Of a stretch of DNA of 64,000 nt, positions 27,953 to 35,716 are shown piece after piece (within the stretch, counting starts at the first letter, position 1; the number at the start of each line of letters is the position of its first letter). The notes under the pieces are model-generated. The model searched no databases. It had not been told where the DNA came from and saw only the letters and a program-made list of their open reading frames with translations. Source of the DNA: Polaribacter sp. IC073 (GTDB taxonomy: Bacteria > Bacteroidota > Bacteroidia > Flavobacteriales > Flavobacteriaceae); assembly GCF_007997075.1 (NCBI RefSeq), contig NZ_VORS01000001.1, forward strand, positions 62,001 through 126,000. Reading direction: 5' to 3'. Made by a program: the position numbers and the translations under genes.

Positions 27953-30934
27953 TTAATGTATCGCATTTTTACTCTTCAACAAAGAAGTTATTTGGCGGTA
28001 TAAAAATATATTAATCGTGTAAAACTCTCCATTCTCCATTGTCAACAATCCCTTTTCATACAAAGCATTTACTATGTTTCGAGTTTGTTGTGCACCGAGA
28101 CTAGAAAGCTCTATAATATCACTCATTGTTAATCTTTCTTGTAATAAAATACTATTCAATAATAATAGTTTCGCTGGCGGTATTTTATTTAAAAATGAAG
28201 TGTCTATGCTTTTTAAAGAGCGCATGTAAATGGTACTCCCAGAAACCATTACTGTTGAGCGAATCCAGTACATAAATGCAATTCTAAAGTTGCTTTGTGC
28301 AATTTTATTAATATCACTAAAAAATTCTTCTTTTAAAATTTCTTGCTGAACCTCTTCTGTTGATTTTAAAAACTTTTTAGATAAATAGGCTATTGGTGGC
28401 TTTTCAAAATGCAAATTATAGCCACTAATTTTATGACGTTTTATTAAAGCTTCTTTTATATTTTCTTTATCTATTTGATTCATTTCAATTGTGAATGCAA
28501 AAACCTCTGATAATTGTATCGATTTATCTAAATATTGAAATGCATACTTAGCCGATGTAACAATCCAGAAAACAGTATTTTTTGTAGCAGCAATTAAACT
28601 AGAAAGTAGATGCAATACATTAAAACCACCTACTTTTCTAAAATATAAATATTGAATGTCTTCTAAAATAATGGTTCTTTTTTTTCCGCTATTAAAATAT
28701 GCAATCCACTCTTCAATACTATTCAAATCTTTATCAAAAGAACTATTTAAGAAACTAATAAACTCATTCGGTTCGCTGATATTAACACTTGATGATAAAA
28801 AAATTGTATTGGTAATCTGCTTATTTTTATTTAGAAAATAATGAATTAATGATGTTTTACCCGATCCGCGTTCTCCAACAATAACGGTAGCTGCATATTG
28901 GTTCTTATTAAAAGTATCATAAGCAGTATGTAGCGTTTCTACAGCTTCACTTCTTCCAATAAACAACGCTTCATTCTGTAAAGTCTCCGAACGAAATAAA
29001 CGTTGATACACATAAGGCAACTCATCTAACGCTTTTTCTGCCTGTTTTAAAAACTCTGATAGATCGCCATTTACTTCCGTAGTTTCCTTATACAAACCAC
29101 TTCGAAGCAATATGTTTTTTACAGAAGCTACAGATTTTGTATACTTTGTTTTTAGAAAAAGGAGTGCAATTGGTATAAAGTTTTGAACATTATTTATGAC
29201 CTTTTTCTTAAATAATTTGCTTTTTTCAATAGATTTTGCTTTGGCTATCGTAAGCCTAATTTCTAGAATATTTTCGGTCTCTGTTAAAGCTAAAATACTT
29301 TTATTAAATTTATCTATGCCTGGTAATAACAATTTACCATTCGCAATATTTACATTTGTCAACGTATTTTTTAAGTCTTCTATTTTATCTTCACTTCTTT
29401 CTAAACCTTCTAGCGCTACTTTTTTAGGCGTATTTTCTTTAGAAATATTTTCAAAAAGTGATAATGCAGATTCTAAATTAAACTCACTTACTTGCACTAA
29501 CGCATTAATATCATCTATAAATGTGGTAACTTTTACATTTAGTTCTAATTTCGCTTGATTAATTTTATCCGCTAGACTTGGCCAACTCTGGTAAGTTACC
29601 AGTTCATAAGGTGATATATAATTGATAGATGATGTTGGTGTTTTAGACGAATAATCATTATCTGTACTAATTGCTCTTTTTGTAGAAAGTGTTTTTAAAA
29701 TACGCAACGCGCTTTCTTCAAATTGATTAATTTGTAAAGGAAAGTCTAGACTAGTAATGCGTGTTATGGTTGCTTCAATAATTTTCTTGAAGCTTGTATT
29801 TGAATTTTTCAACTCATTAACAATACTGTTTTTAATTGCTATATTGGTCTCTGCATCTGTAAGACTAGCTTTTACATCATTTATATACTTCTTAATACCC
29901 GCTAACTCCTTTGTAACTATAGCCGTTCGCTTGTTAATTGAATTTTCAAGCTCTCGATAGATAGTCATCACTTTAAAAATAATCTGAAATATTTCGATGT
30001 CTAATTCCCAATCACTTTTAATAACACTAAAAGTATTTTGCCAAAGCACTTCCTCTTTTTGACTTTTTTCTAAACTACTTTTTTGATGCTTGGTAATTTT
30101 TTGATCATTAAAAAAGCCCGCAGATAGCTCTATCGTATCAGCTTTGTACAATGCGTTCGTATATTTTAAAACAGTAGCTTCATAAACATCTAGAATAGTT
30201 AATCTATGGTTTTCAATTCTTGTTTTCAAAGAAGGTACTGCGCTTGCATTAGAAAGTAACTCCTCAGAAAAAATTAACGCTACATCGTTTGATAAAAAAT
30301 ATTCAATAGCATCATTAATTCCCTTATCTATTAACAAATATTTATGGGTAATTTCTGAGATCTCACTGTATACAGCAGCTACAACTCCCCCTAAATTATT
30401 GGTGAATTCACTTTTAAAGTAATATTCAGTCGCATTTTTAAAAGGTACTTCTTGCTGCCAAAAGGTAACTTCCTTTTTTGTTTTTCTAAAAACATTACCA
30501 ATCTTTAAAGGAATTTTTGATAAATTAAACAATGAACGCTTCATCGTTTTTCTAAACCTTAGCATTTTAGAATCTGTGTCTAAACTAAAAAAACGTTCTT
30601 TATCTTGCGTACGTTTTAGAGTACTATCTAAGGTTTCTAAATGTGTATTTAGTGATGTATAATAGGCATCAAACAGCATTTCTTCCTCTAATTTTAATGA
30701 AGAAAAATAACCAGAAACAATAATTTCTAATTCGTTCTTATAAATATTTAACGCATTGACTACTGAGTTTTTATCTTCTTTCTCGAAGTTTTTTTCAATA
30801 AGTTTTTTTTGAAGTTCTTCTATCTTTAAAATTGCTTCATGGTGCACTCTAATCCTGTTAAAAAAAAGAGGTAGCAATTTTTCATTATAAATAGTACCTA
30901 TGGTATCGTGCTGCAGTAAAATAATTTTATCCAT
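27953..30934 (-). CDS. large coiled-coil AAA-like ATPase with C-terminal winged helix
   Basis: A 993-residue cytoplasmic protein with no signal or clear membrane segment. Residues 1 to about 640 are helical and charged with long coiled-coil stretches. An ATPase domain follows: Walker A VIVGERGSGKTSLIH near 690, Walker B RTIILEDIQYLY near 756, a sensor-like FWIVTSAKYAF near 790. The end (about 925-990) looks like a winged helix (LTMSDIIELSSLGAQQTRNIVNAL region). The layout resembles STAND/KAP/MCM-like signalling ATPases, but I cannot name the family. It is preceded by a -7 box and followed after 10 bp by an MscS channel, suggesting it gates or senses through that channel. Confidence 0.7.
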   Translation of the reverse strand: MDKIILLQHDTIGTIYNEKLLPLFFNRIRVHHEAILKIEELQKKLIEKNFEKEDKNSVVNALNIYKNELEIIVSGYFSSLKLEEEMLFDAYYTSLNTHLETLDSTLKRTQDKERFFSLDTDSKMLRFRKTMKRSLFNLSKIPLKIGNVFRKTKKEVTFWQQEVPFKNATEYYFKSEFTNNLGGVVAAVYSEISEITHKYLLIDKGINDAIEYFLSNDVALIFSEELLSNASAVPSLKTRIENHRLTILDVYEATVLKYTNALYKADTIELSAGFFNDQKITKHQKSSLEKSQKEEVLWQNTFSVIKSDWELDIEIFQIIFKVMTIYRELENSINKRTAIVTKELAGIKKYINDVKASLTDAETNIAIKNSIVNELKNSNTSFKKIIEATITRITSLDFPLQINQFEESALRILKTLSTKRAISTDNDYSSKTPTSSINYISPYELVTYQSWPSLADKINQAKLELNVKVTTFIDDINALVQVSEFNLESALSLFENISKENTPKKVALEGLERSEDKIEDLKNTLTNVNIANGKLLLPGIDKFNKSILALTETENILEIRLTIAKAKSIEKSKLFKKKVINNVQNFIPIALLFLKTKYTKSVASVKNILLRSGLYKETTEVNGDLSEFLKQAEKALDELPYVYQRLFRSETLQNEALFIGRSEAVETLHTAYDTFNKNQYAATVIVGERGSGKTSLIHYFLNKNKQITNTIFLSSSVNISEPNEFISFLNSSFDKDLNSIEEWIAYFNSGKKRTIILEDIQYLYFRKVGGFNVLHLLSSLIAATKNTVFWIVTSAKYAFQYLDKSIQLSEVFAFTIEMNQIDKENIKEALIKRHKISGYNLHFEKPPIAYLSKKFLKSTEEVQQEILKEEFFSDINKIAQSNFRIAFMYWIRSTVMVSGSTIYMRSLKSIDTSFLNKIPPAKLLLLNSILLQERLTMSDIIELSSLGAQQTRNIVNALYEKGLLTMENGEFYTINIFLYRQITSLLKSKNAIH

Positions 30935-30954
30935 AGATTCATGTTGATTTGTAT

Positions 30955-30962
30955 CAAAGATA
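30955..30962 (-). promoter_or_regulatory. -7 promoter element of the ATPase-MscS operon
   Basis: TATCTTTG on the minus strand matches TAnnTTTG, 21 bp upstream of the ATPase ATG. Confidence 0.6.
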
Positions 30963-31051
30963 AATAATTATATGAATAGACAGATTATTTATTTTTTGAT
31001 CCTTTTAAGACGAAACACATTAAACCAAACATCATTATTTACAGTAAAAAG

Positions 31052-32287
31052 CTATCTCTTCAAAATCCAAGAAGAAGGATTTAGCTTTGTTGTATTCTTA
31101 TACAAGACGAAAATTAATGTCGTTTTTCCTGAAACTTTATCTGTAAATATCTGTCCAATTTTCTGTCCCGTTTTCACATTATCTCCTTTCTGAACATAGA
31201 GTTTATCTAAATTATTATAGGAAGTAATATAATTTCCATGCTGAATTAAAACGTTCTTTTTACCTTCGGATGTAACTAGAATATTTAATATTCTTCCGTT
31301 AAAAATAGCAGATGCACTTTTACCTTTTCTGGTTACCATGTGCAAACCCGTACTATTAATTGTAATTCCCGGAAAAGTAGGATGCGATTGTTTGCCAAAC
31401 CTTCTCGTTATTAATCCTTCTTCTACAGGCCATGGTAATTTTCCTTTATTAAGTTCAAATTTTGCTGCTAAAGCTTTTGCTGCCGGACTTAAAACAAACT
31501 CATTCTTTACAGTAACTTTAGGTTTATTTTTAACATTTGCATTTGCTTTTCTGTTTGCTTTTGCAATTTCATCTCTAATAATTTTATCTATTTTTTCAGC
31601 AACTCTTCTTTCTGCATCTATTTTATTCTGAATTTCTCTCTTGTACTTTCTTTCCTTCTTTTTAATTGTAGAAATTAACTTTACCTTATTATTTTTATCA
31701 ATCTCTATCTTTTCCTTTTGATCTTTTTCAGAAAGAATCAACGTGTCTTTTACCTGTTTTTGATACATTAAAGAATCGTTCATTTTTTTTACCCAATCTG
31801 TTTGAACACCAATTTCTTCTCCTTGTTTTTTTCTAAAAGAAGTATATTGTTTCATATATTCTAAACGCTTATATGCTTGATGAAAATTCTGAGAAGACAA
31901 CAAAAACATCATTCTACTCTGTTGCGATTTACTCTTGTAAGATTTTAAAATCATACTTGCGTAATCTGCTTTTAAAGCCGAAAGTTCTTTTTCTAATTTT
32001 GTAATTTCTTTCTTGTTTTTAGAAATTTCTCTAGACAACAATCTTGCTTCCGCATTAATAGTACGTATCAATCTTAATCTAACGTCTATTTTCTGATTCA
32101 GATCTTTTAGATCTTCAAGAACATTGCGCTCTTTTTTTTGTTCTTTAAACAGCAAACTATTTACTTGAGCAATTTCTTTTTTTAATTTTTTTCGTTGTTG
32201 CTCTAGCGCTCTTTTTGTTTGACCAAAAGTAGACAAACAAGTAAAAAGTAAAACTAAAAATGGAATGTAAAATCGAGCTTTTATCAC
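31052..32287 (-). CDS. EnvC-like murein hydrolase activator (M23 fold, degenerate active site)
   Basis: A 411-residue exported protein with signal peptide (about 1-22), a long coiled coil (about 25-250) and a C-terminal LytM/M23 domain (about 285-411). The zinc-binding residues of active M23 enzymes are not seen: the usual HxxxD site reads GITINSTG and the HxH site reads LIFVLYK. This is as in EnvC and NlpD, which activate amidases instead of cutting peptidoglycan. The start is GTG at 32287, overlapping the TAG stop of the DUF4292 gene by one base. Last gene of a four-gene operon. Confidence 0.87.
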   Translation of the reverse strand: MIKARFYIPFLVLLFTCLSTFGQTKRALEQQRKKLKKEIAQVNSLLFKEQKKERNVLEDLKDLNQKIDVRLRLIRTINAEARLLSREISKNKKEITKLEKELSALKADYASMILKSYKSKSQQSRMMFLLSSQNFHQAYKRLEYMKQYTSFRKKQGEEIGVQTDWVKKMNDSLMYQKQVKDTLILSEKDQKEKIEIDKNNKVKLISTIKKKERKYKREIQNKIDAERRVAEKIDKIIRDEIAKANRKANANVKNKPKVTVKNEFVLSPAAKALAAKFELNKGKLPWPVEEGLITRRFGKQSHPTFPGITINSTGLHMVTRKGKSASAIFNGRILNILVTSEGKKNVLIQHGNYITSYNNLDKLYVQKGDNVKTGQKIGQIFTDKVSGKTTLIFVLYKNTTKLNPSSWILKR

Positions 32288-33057
32288 TATATATGAATGC
32301 GTTTATATCCTTTCGGAATTGTAAAAGAAGTATTTATTTCTGTATTAAATTCAACAGATTTTAATGTAAAATCAATCGTTATTAATTTATTTCCTTGTGT
32401 TGCTTTGATGTTTATTTCTTGCGGATACACCTCGTCTTCTACCAGTTTGTAAGAAGGGTATTGAATCTCTAAACGCTGCCCTTTTAGAGTGTTTACAATA
32501 GATTGATTGTCTAATTTAAAATGCCCAGAATTCACAGCAAAAAAAGCATCGAACAAATTTGCTTGTACTTGCGGAGATAAAACATATGAATTATTTACAA
32601 TTGATACATCTTGCTTTTCTTTTTTAACGTCTAAAATTGCTTCACCTAAAAATAAATGCTGCAATTGCTGAAAATTAATTTCTGTGCCTAATAATTTTTC
32701 TAACATCGAAAAATCTCCTTCAAAATATGTTTTTTCTAAAGGGGAATAAAAACTGACTTTTTCTGGCGTTATTTTAGCCTTAAAAACATTGATAAACTTC
32801 TTTCCTTTTAGCCAAATTACTTCGTCTTTCTGCATTCTTAGATAGACAGAAATACTTTGATTAATTATTCCATCGTTAAAATTTGCCTTCAACTTAGCAT
32901 CTACAGTTTCTTTATCAAATTTAGCAGCAAGATGTTTTCTTACTACTTTTTTCGCAGACATTTCTGTTGCTTCTACATTAGAACCTATTACATATTTTTT
33001 TGTTTTACAAGAAGCAAAAACAATTGTTAACACTACCAAATACTTTAAATATCGCAT
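32287..33057 (-). CDS. DUF4292-type lipoprotein
   Basis: A 256-residue lipoprotein (lipobox VFASC, Cys at about residue 16). The mature part is a beta-rich LolB/LolA-like fold of the kind annotated DUF4292 in Bacteroidota, with FYSPLEKTYFEGDFSMLEKLLG and repeated strands to the C-terminus. It may carry lipoproteins or other hydrophobic ligands in the periplasm; this is a family-level guess. I chose ATG 33057, giving a clean lipoprotein signal and a 1-bp gap to the TPR gene; a longer frame to 33186 would overlap that gene. Confidence 0.8.
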   Translation of the reverse strand: MRYLKYLVVLTIVFASCKTKKYVIGSNVEATEMSAKKVVRKHLAAKFDKETVDAKLKANFNDGIINQSISVYLRMQKDEVIWLKGKKFINVFKAKITPEKVSFYSPLEKTYFEGDFSMLEKLLGTEINFQQLQHLFLGEAILDVKKEKQDVSIVNNSYVLSPQVQANLFDAFFAVNSGHFKLDNQSIVNTLKGQRLEIQYPSYKLVEDEVYPQEINIKATQGNKLITIDFTLKSVEFNTEINTSFTIPKGYKRIHI

Positions 33058-33058
33058 T

Positions 33059-34033
33059 TTATTTCTTTCCGTTTTTAGACTTTTCTCTGTACTTTTTTTC
33101 TTCGGATTTATTTCCCAAACCTTTATAAGAAATAGCCATTTCATTGTAAAAATCGACTTCCATTGCCTCTTCAACAACAAAATCAATACCGTTTTTTAAA
33201 GTTTCTAAAGCTTTTTTATATTCTTTCTTAGCATTTAATGCTTTTCCGTTCATTAAATATACAAAAGGTTGCGCAGGAAACAGAGAAATACCTTCTGTAC
33301 TATATTTTAAAAGCAATGCTGGTTTGTCTGCAGTAGCCTCTAAAATTTCTTTTAGTGTAGTATAAGATTTATTGGTTTCAAACTTCTTAAAAACATCTTC
33401 TACAACTTCTGTTGTTTTTTCTACTGTATTTTTTCTCTCTTCTAAACTATCTTTTACTCTTTTAAGATTGGCAGATAATACATTCTCCTCCTGTAAAGTA
33501 TTCATTACTTGTAAAGCACTTTTATAATCTCTATTTCTTAAATATAGTTTTGCTAAATACGTTCTTTCTTTTAAGTCTAAAGCAACAACTTTCTGTTGGA
33601 CTTTTATTGCTTCAGATAAGTTATTTTCTTTTACAAAAACTTTTACCAAGTGTTTCTGCATCCAAACATTATCAACATCTTTTTCGATGGCTCGCTGTAT
33701 GTATTCTTTTGCTAAAAGCGTATTATTTAGTTCTAAATAGTTTTTAGAAAATTCAAAAAAAACAGTTAAGTTGTTTGGTAATATCTGGTTGCAACTCTCT
33801 AAGTTTTCTATTGCTTTTTGGTAATTTCCAATAGATTTCTCAGACAACGCTTTAAAGAAAAACTGTTGAAACTCTAACTCCTTTTCTTCTGTAAAATCTA
33901 CTGCTGCAGGAATACTATCTTGCGTAAAACAGTTTAAAGAAATCAGAAAAAAGAGCAAAGAAAAAAGAGACGCCTTAAAATAATCTAACGGTCTCTCTTT
34001 TCTATATATTGTCTTTTTTATTCTAAGATTCAT
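33059..34033 (-). CDS. tetratricopeptide repeat protein, exported
   Basis: A 324-residue protein with an N-terminal signal or anchor (about 18-38, SLFSLLFFLISLNCF) followed by several TPR units, for example SIGNYQKAIENLESCNQILPNN, LLAKEYIQRAIEKDVDN and YKKALETLKNGIDFV. TPRs mediate protein-protein contacts, here probably in the periplasm. Its ATG overlaps the stop of the nucleotidyltransferase gene by one base and the lipoprotein gene follows 1 bp later, so expression is tightly coupled. The operon pairs it with envelope proteins. Confidence 0.82.
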   Translation of the reverse strand: MNLRIKKTIYRKERPLDYFKASLFSLLFFLISLNCFTQDSIPAAVDFTEEKELEFQQFFFKALSEKSIGNYQKAIENLESCNQILPNNLTVFFEFSKNYLELNNTLLAKEYIQRAIEKDVDNVWMQKHLVKVFVKENNLSEAIKVQQKVVALDLKERTYLAKLYLRNRDYKSALQVMNTLQEENVLSANLKRVKDSLEERKNTVEKTTEVVEDVFKKFETNKSYTTLKEILEATADKPALLLKYSTEGISLFPAQPFVYLMNGKALNAKKEYKKALETLKNGIDFVVEEAMEVDFYNEMAISYKGLGNKSEEKKYREKSKNGKK

Positions 34034-35049
34034 TAAGTTAGTTCTGTATAATCTCCAATACTAACTGAGGTAAAATCACCATTAAACTTCGCATGATTTC
34101 CTATCATTGCATTGTCTAATTTTGCATTGGAAATCACCACATTTGTCTGTATTAAAGAGTTTGTAATTGTTGTGTTTTCTACAAGACTATTTTCTCCTAT
34201 AGAAACATAAGGTCCTATTTTTGTGTTTTTCAAAACTACATTCTTCCCTACAAAACAAGGTTGAATAATTTCTGAATTCTCTAATACAACGTCTTTAGAA
34301 ACTAAATTATTACCTGCGTTCTGTTCAAATTCTAAAACTTGCTTATTGGTATCTACTGTTGGGTCTTTTTTACCACAATCCATCCAAGTACTTACCGTTC
34401 CTGGAATAAATTTAGCGCCATCTCTTTTTAATGTTTCTAAAACATTCGTTAATTGATATTCGTTATTCTCTCTTAAATCATTATCAATTAAATACTGAAT
34501 TTCGTTTCTTACTTTGTCTCCGTCTTTAAAGTAATAAATTCCGATGATTGCTAAATCTGAAACAAAATTCTTTGGCTTTTCTATAAAATCTGTAATAAAA
34601 CCATCTTCTAATTTTACAACTCCAAAAGCACTAGGATCTTCTACTTGTTTTACCCAAATGGCCCCATCTGCATTTGCATCTAATTTAAAGTCTGCTTTAA
34701 ACAAAGTATCTGCATACGCAACCACACAAGGTCCACTTAAAGAATCTTTAGCACAGTATAGTGCATGCGCTGTACCTAAAGCTTCTTCTTGAACGTAAAC
34801 AGTACCTTTAGCACCTAATTCTTTCGCTATTTTTAATAAATTATCTTCTGTATTTGCAGGAAATCCTTTTTTGGCTGGCCCAATTATAAAAGCAATCTCC
34901 TCTATTTTTTCATCTATTACAGACGAAATATCTTCTACTAATCTTTGTACTATCGATTTTCCTGCAATTATAGTTAAAGGCTTCGGAACTGTTAACGTAT
35001 GTGGTCTCAAACGAGAACCAATTCCTGCCATTGGTACAATTATTTTCAT
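34033..35049 (-). CDS. sugar-phosphate nucleotidyltransferase with left-handed beta-helix
   Basis: A 338-residue protein. The N-terminal nucleotidyltransferase domain (about 1-235) has the signature MAGIGSRLRPHTLTVPKPL and a metal-binding Asp in AYADTLF. The C-terminal part (about 255-335) has hexapeptide-type repeats (LVENTTITNSLIQTNVVISN). It activates a sugar-1-phosphate with NTP; the exact sugar is unknown. GlmU-like or mannose-1-phosphate guanylyltransferase-like enzymes share this layout, but no acetyltransferase function is evident. Start ATG 35049. First gene of the operon with TPR, DUF4292 and EnvC-like genes. Confidence 0.83.
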   Translation of the reverse strand: MKIIVPMAGIGSRLRPHTLTVPKPLTIIAGKSIVQRLVEDISSVIDEKIEEIAFIIGPAKKGFPANTEDNLLKIAKELGAKGTVYVQEEALGTAHALYCAKDSLSGPCVVAYADTLFKADFKLDANADGAIWVKQVEDPSAFGVVKLEDGFITDFIEKPKNFVSDLAIIGIYYFKDGDKVRNEIQYLIDNDLRENNEYQLTNVLETLKRDGAKFIPGTVSTWMDCGKKDPTVDTNKQVLEFEQNAGNNLVSKDVVLENSEIIQPCFVGKNVVLKNTKIGPYVSIGENSLVENTTITNSLIQTNVVISNAKLDNAMIGNHAKFNGDFTSVSIGDYTELT

Positions 35050-35222
35050 ATTTTCTTTTATCAAAATTAAAGGGTGCAATATACTATTATTAAAAAGATT
35101 TTAAAAAAATATCAGAAAAGTCAAAGTAAAAAGATGTTTTAAGAAGATTTTAAAAAAGAGCATTCAATTACAACAATTAAGAAAGTGAAAAAATGCTTTT
35201 TCAAAACATGTAGCAAAACCAC

Positions 35223-35317
35223 GTATAGCTTTGTATTCTAAAATCCCTATCCCTGAATTCAGGGATAACCACCCCTGAATTCAGGGATAGAAAAAAAACA
35301 CTGAATTCAGGGATTGA
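35223..35317 (+). promoter_or_regulatory. tripartite palindromic element, copy A
   Basis: Copy A consists of GTATAGCTT (35223), then after 25 bp a perfect palindrome TATCCCTGAATTCAGGGATA (35248-35267), a second palindrome CCCTGAATTCAGGG at 35273-35286 followed by ATA, and a degenerate third CTGAATTCAGGGATT at 35301-35315. Copy B at 39481-39575 has the same parts with identical spacing (25, 25 and 28 bp between starts). The third site touches a -33-like ATTG of a promoter ending at 35344. It looks like a multi-site operator controlling the S8 peptidase. It could instead be a series of RNA hairpins. Confidence 0.7.
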
Positions 35318-35344
35318 ATTAAGTTTAATAATTTAATACATTTG
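35313..35344 (+). promoter_or_regulatory. promoter of the S8 peptidase (ATTG ... TACATTTG)
   Basis: TACATTTG (35337-35344) is a perfect -7 box. A -33-like ATTG (35313-35316) lies 20 bp upstream and overlaps the third palindromic unit of element A. It predicts an unusually long leader of about 365 nt before the ATG at 35717. Confidence 0.55.
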
Positions 35345-35716
35345 ATGAGTTATTAATAAAATATTAAGATATTTTAACTACTTAACACCAATATCAGTAA
35401 TATAATTTAAACTTTTAAACAAAATCCCATTTTTAAAAACACACGCTACATGACAAAAAACACTATAAACTTCTATCAACAACAAAAGCTTGGCTTATTA
35501 AATTATCTCATGACCGTTTAGTTAAACTTACAAAGATGACTAACAATTCGGCAACGTTTATTACCATCAATAATCCTTTTGTAGAGAATTCATTCGTCAT
35601 TTAAAACACGTTGCTACGCTATTCAAAAAAAAAAAAACAAGTCTTGTCGTTTAGACTTTTACTAAAAACGATATCACTAATTCAATTAATCACTACTCTT
35701 AAAACTATTTACAAAG
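35345..35716 (+). other. long leader region of the S8 peptidase gene
   Basis: No full gene here. It holds two small ATG frames, 35450-35521 (23 codons, MTKNTINFYQQQKLGLLNYL at the start) and 35536-35604 (22 codons), a run of 13 A (35625-35637) and a small hairpin AAGTCT/AGACTT (35639-35658). The context TTACAAAGATG occurs at both the second small frame and the peptidase start. Whether the small frames are translated is unknown. Confidence 0.35.

Noticed and set aside
33058..33186. Longer N-terminus for the DUF4292 lipoprotein
   Set aside because: It would overlap the TPR gene by 128 bp and bury the lipoprotein signal inside the protein.
35248..35315. Three repeated units that could suggest a short CRISPR array
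   Set aside because: Units are palindromes of 14-20 bp with gaps of 5-11 bp, the third is degenerate, and the same block recurs at 39506-39573. Spacers are too short and no cas gene is present.
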